Of a stretch of 44,258 bases of DNA, positions 41,449-44,258 are shown piece after piece. Each line of letters begins with the position of its first letter. Position 1 is the first letter of the stretch. The notes below the pieces were generated by a model, which worked only from the letters and a program-made list of their open reading frames with translations, was not told the origin of the DNA and did no database searches. The position numbers and the translations under genes are program-made. This DNA is from an uncultured bacterium (lineage in GTDB: Bacteria; Verrucomicrobiota; Kiritimatiellia; RFP12; UBA1067), in assembly GCA_902772905.1 (NCBI GenBank), contig CACYCL010000164.1, forward strand, positions 1 through 44,258, written 5' to 3'.

Positions 41449-42714
41449 TCAGCGGAACATCCCGACGATGACAGACGTGATTGTCGAAGTTGCGCCTACC
41501 AGCGTTCCGAACGGAAACAGCCTCAGGCGGTCCTTGACGCTCATGCCAACGGCGCCAGCCGTCGCATGAAAGAAGCTTCCATGCGGAAGCGCGTCGAAGA
41601 TAGTTCCACCCGCGTGCATCATCGCCGCTGCGGAGAGCGCCGGCACGCCGGCCTCGGAAAGAACGCCCGAGAACGTCTGCGCCGCAATCGTAACGCCAGC
41701 CGTCGTGGAGGCCGTGGCGCCGGAAAGCAGCACGCTTGAGAACGGCGCAACTGCCCATGCCGGAAGATGGCACGCGCCAAGCAGCGCGATCATGTCGCCA
41801 TTAAGCGACGAGCCCTTCACAATTCCCGCAACAGTTCCGGTTCCAATGAGAAGAATCGACACCCCAACAACCTTGGAGAGGCCAAACTCGGCGTATGAAA
41901 CCGTTTCACGCCACCTTCCGCAAACAAGAATCGAGACAATGCCGCCAGCCGGAAGCGCGACAAGCGGATCAACCACGATTCCGAATACTGGGCGCATGGA
42001 CAGAAGCGCAACCACGGCGAGCGGACCAGCCGCAGCCTGCAGCGCCGTCGGCCCTCCGGTGCGCGAATCAGCCTCGGCGACGACATCCACGGTGGTTTCG
42101 CAGTTCCTCCACCACTTCGCAACCCACGTAGAGAGCAGCACCGTCACACAAAGCGCGGCGACAGCCGGCAAGATGTTCGCCATCATCACGGAAGTCAGGT
42201 CGAGCTTGAACGCCTCGGCAACGGCTATCGTGTTCGGATTCGGCGATATGACGTTCCCGGCCTTGCCGCCTCCGACCATGGCAAGAAGCAGCGCCGGCAC
42301 CGGCACCCCAACCCTGCGCCCGACGGCGAGCGCAACAGGCGCAACGGTTATGACCGCTATGTCTACGAATACGCCAACCGCCGTGACAACAAGCGTGGCG
42401 ATGGCAATAGCCGCAAGCGCAAAGCGCGCACCCAGCGAGGCGATTATCGCATCAGCCATCTTAGCCGCGCTGCCGGTCTTTACAAGAGCGCCAACCAGAA
42501 CGCCAGAAGCGAGAATGCGCAGAACGCTCGGCATCATGCCCTGCGTTCCGGAGACCATGGCGGCAACAGTGTCAACCAGGCCTCCGCCTCCGAGAATCCC
42601 GCCGACAAGCGCGCCAAGAACCAGCGCATACGCTGGCGTGACTTTCTTGACTATCAGCACGATCGCAAGGACAAGCCCTGCCAGAGCGCCCCAAGTCGAG
42701 AAAATCGCGCTCAT
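41449..42714 (-). CDS. GntP-family gluconate/sugar-acid permease
   Basis: The 421-residue inner-membrane protein has 10-12 hydrophobic segments and GntP-family motifs such as LVLGALVGGILGG, GGGKAGNVISPNPNT (about 148-162) and PHGSFFHATAGAVGMS near the end. GntP proteins import gluconate or related acids with protons. Its start overlaps the M20 peptidase stop (ATGA), and the PfkB kinase follows, so a sugar-acid uptake and phosphorylation route is likely. The exact substrate is not readable. Confidence 0.9.
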   Translation of the reverse strand: MSAIFSTWGALAGLVLAIVLIVKKVTPAYALVLGALVGGILGGGGLVDTVAAMVSGTQGMMPSVLRILASGVLVGALVKTGSAAKMADAIIASLGARFALAAIAIATLVVTAVGVFVDIAVITVAPVALAVGRRVGVPVPALLLAMVGGGKAGNVISPNPNTIAVAEAFKLDLTSVMMANILPAVAALCVTVLLSTWVAKWWRNCETTVDVVAEADSRTGGPTALQAAAGPLAVVALLSMRPVFGIVVDPLVALPAGGIVSILVCGRWRETVSYAEFGLSKVVGVSILLIGTGTVAGIVKGSSLNGDMIALLGACHLPAWAVAPFSSVLLSGATASTTAGVTIAAQTFSGVLSEAGVPALSAAAMMHAGGTIFDALPHGSFFHATAGAVGMSVKDRLRLFPFGTLVGATSTITSVIVGMFR

Positions 42715-43931
42715 TTCGCCTTTCCCGCCTCGCAGGACAAGGCTATTTCCGACTTGAAATACGCCGTGAGCATATCAGCGTAGTCGTGGAGCGACCTGAG
42801 CGAGATGCGTTCGTCTGGTGCGTGAGGGCCGCTGCCAGTTGGCGCGTATATCACGGTAGGCAAGCCGAGGTGCGCAAAGAACGACGCATCGGTCGCCGCC
42901 GACATGCGCCCGATGCGCATGTTCTTGTCAGGCCATTTCTCCTGCATGGCCTTGAACAGCCGACGTATGTGCGGATCGTCGGGGTCGCTGATAACTGGCA
43001 CACGATACGTGGCATAGCGTTCGACTTCCAGTCCTGTCGTCTTGCGCAGGAAGTCCGCCCACTTCTCGTAGCCGTCTGGCTCTGTAAAGCGGAGCGAAAG
43101 CGTCATCTCGGCAGTGTCGGGGATCTGGTTGCCAGAGTCGCTGCCCTTAAGGAGAGTGGGCGAGATAACGTCGCGCCAGTGGTTGTCGGGATCGGCGGGC
43201 GGCGGTATCGCGGCCTGCGCCTTCATCCAACCGGCCATGAGCTTCGGAATCGGGTTGTCGAGCGCCCAAGGTCGCGAGGAGTGTCCGCCTTTTCCGCGTG
43301 CGATCAGCTTTATGCGGGCATGGCCCTTCTCGGCGACAAACAGCTGGTCTGGCTCTTCACCTGCGGAATCGCCGACAAGAATGAACTTGCGCGGAACGTA
43401 GCCGGCTTCAAGCGCCGCTTTCGGCGTTGAAGTGCCCTTTTCAAGCGTCGGGCCGTCTTCATCCGTTGCAATCAGCGCGCCAATGGAGCCTCGCCCAGCA
43501 AGATTGGCAAGCACCTGACATATAACCGCCACGTTTCCCTTCGTGTCGCAGGCTCCGCGAGCATAAAGCCAATCTCCGTCGAACCTCGGCTTGAACTGCG
43601 ACGGATCAGCCGCCGGAACCACGTCAGTATGCGAAACAAATACATAATCATGGCGTTTGCCAGGCACGGTAGACGCATAGAGGTACTTGCGCCCCTTACC
43701 GTTGTCCGGTGTGCTGCATGTCACGCCGCGCTCACGCAGCCATCCGGCAAGGAACTCGATGCAGCGGTTGTTCTCAGCCAAGTTCTCCGTCTCGCTCGGA
43801 ATCGACAGCATCCTCACTAGGAAGTCCACGTCGATGCCGCTCTTTGCGACGTGATCCCCTGCAGGACATTTCGCAGCCCCAAATGCAGAAAGCACAGCGA
43901 CAAACGCCGCCACAGACAGTATTCGTTTCAT
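42711..43931 (-). CDS. Exported M20-family metallopeptidase
   Basis: The 406-residue protein carries a signal peptide (about 1-21) and an M20 di-zinc peptidase fold. The zinc motifs are SHTDVVP (about 99-105), ARGACDTKGN and the catalytic acid in ATDED, where the usual EE is altered. The dimerisation domain includes GKGGHSSRP. M20 enzymes hydrolyse peptides or amidated amino acids. I choose ATG 43931 over a frame start at 43982 because a near-consensus promoter ends six bases before it, which would make the mRNA leaderless. It overlaps the GntP gene. Confidence 0.9.
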   Translation of the reverse strand: MKRILSVAAFVAVLSAFGAAKCPAGDHVAKSGIDVDFLVRMLSIPSETENLAENNRCIEFLAGWLRERGVTCSTPDNGKGRKYLYASTVPGKRHDYVFVSHTDVVPAADPSQFKPRFDGDWLYARGACDTKGNVAVICQVLANLAGRGSIGALIATDEDGPTLEKGTSTPKAALEAGYVPRKFILVGDSAGEEPDQLFVAEKGHARIKLIARGKGGHSSRPWALDNPIPKLMAGWMKAQAAIPPPADPDNHWRDVISPTLLKGSDSGNQIPDTAEMTLSLRFTEPDGYEKWADFLRKTTGLEVERYATYRVPVISDPDDPHIRRLFKAMQEKWPDKNMRIGRMSAATDASFFAHLGLPTVIYAPTGSGPHAPDERISLRSLHDYADMLTAYFKSEIALSCEAGKAK

Positions 43932-43937
43932 GCTGAT

Positions 43938-43966
43938 ATTATCGCAAAAGCGGCGGCGGCTGTCAA
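43938..43966 (-). promoter_or_regulatory. Near-consensus promoter giving a leaderless M20 peptidase mRNA
   Basis: On the minus strand TTGACA (43961-43966), a 17-base spacer and GATAAT (43938-43943) are present, with TGC ahead of the -10. Only ATATCAGC-like sequence of six bases separates the -10 from the ATG. Confidence 0.75.
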
Positions 43967-44027
43967 TGACAATTGCAGGCACAAGGATCGTCTAGTCTGT
44001 CACGCGATTCCTCTATGGAGAAATGCA

Positions 44028-44059
44028 AAGATGGAGAATGCTCCTGCATTCTCCATCTT
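44028..44059 (-). terminator. 13-bp perfect hairpin terminator
   Basis: AAGATGGAGAATG (44028-44040) pairs exactly with CATTCTCCATCTT (44047-44059) around a six-base loop. It lies 23 bases after the stop codon of the edge gene. On the minus strand a T-containing tail (TTTGCATTT) follows, so it works as a terminator or 3' stabilising stem. Confidence 0.75.
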
Positions 44060-44081
44060 GAGCCCTGCATTCCACGGGGCG

Positions 44082-44258
44082 TCAACGCGAGACCCTGAAG
44101 AACGCGGCGCCCCTCTTCGCGGGCGCGACGAGGATCACCTCGTCGTCAGCCGACGCGCCGCCGGCGGCGGCCTCGCCCACGGGCTCCGCCACGTCGCCGG
44201 GCGTGGCGCCCTCCGAAAGCCCGTACGAGAGGAACGGCACCGTCCCCTTCACCGAGAC
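44082..44258 (-). CDS. C-terminal end of a large protein cut by the window edge
   Basis: Only the last 58 residues are present. They include a run rich in Ala, Gly and Glu, then DDEVILVAPAKRGAAFFRVSR and the stop. An ending of the form GAAFFRV-S/R is one I associate with long secreted proteins of gut Kiritimatiellota-like bacteria, but the family cannot be decided from the fragment. GC content is markedly higher here than in the neighbouring genes. A strong hairpin follows the stop. Confidence 0.7.
   Translation of the reverse strand, partial: VSVKGTVPFLSYGLSEGATPGDVAEPVGEAAAGGASADDEVILVAPAKRGAAFFRVSR

Overview
This 44.3 kb window looks like chromosomal DNA from a gut-type member of the PVC superphylum, most plausibly Kiritimatiellota or a close relative. 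The lineage is inferred from content: secreted SUMF1-fold proteins, a sialidase with DUF4838 and SSS-symporter genes, a PVC-style zinc-ribbon protein, LA_2272-type surface repeats, and GC-rich coding sequence with A/T-rich extended -10 promoters. A marker-gene search would be needed to fix it. Every gene I can support, 40 complete or near-complete CDS, one tRNA and one cut CDS at the right edge, lies on the minus strand, so transcription runs from high to low coordinates. There is no gene-free stretch above about 215 bases.

Read from the right edge in the direction of transcription. (1) The tail of a large protein (44258-44082) ends in a strong hairpin. It is followed by an apparently leaderless M20 peptidase, a GntP permease and a separately promoted PfkB sugar kinase. 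(2) A second leaderless promoter (40291) starts a tightly overlapping operon: SUMF1-like protein, a lipoprotein resembling a catalytically dead DUF3089 hydrolase, a nitroreductase-family protein, a pyruvyltransferase-glycosyltransferase fusion, a HIT protein and a DinG-type helicase. (3) comM, preceded by four helically phased CTTAAG elements, leads a DNA-processing operon: comM, a conserved unknown, yraN, recA, DUF2851. (4) A leaderless peptidyl-prolyl isomerase stands alone. (5) An LA_2272-type surface protein leads DUF1015, DUF2062, a zinc-ribbon protein, a SNF2 helicase and an orphan Vsr endonuclease.

(6) From 21837 to 17022 is the most unusual locus. A MATE-like transporter with a degenerate GHKL-ATPase-like tail is followed by a second MATE-like transporter with a GHKL-like linker and a GNAT acetyltransferase domain. 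Two paralogous lipoproteins follow, separated by a G9 tract in which a single inserted G would fuse them. (7) An AraC regulator and an eight-gene operon (16927-7210) form a sialic-acid or sialoglycan utilisation locus: small secreted protein, SUMF1-like protein, sialidase, Tat-exported DUF4838 protein, SSS symporter, N-acetylneuraminate-lyase-like aldolase, polysaccharide-deacetylase-like protein and an exported hexose mutarotase. (8) tRNA-Arg(CCU) sits just ahead of a Gfo/Idh/MocA oxidoreductase and a neutral-ceramidase-like enzyme. (9) gap has its own promoter and terminator. (10) pal, tatB, tatC and a KtrB-type K+ transporter form the last operon, and a promoter at 68-97 fires out of the left edge.

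The promoters share an extended -10 (TGN-TATAAT or TGN-GATAAT), often followed by ACGC. In three of them the ATG lies 6-8 bases below the -10, which predicts leaderless mRNAs. Boundaries and functions are read from sequence only; no database search was run.
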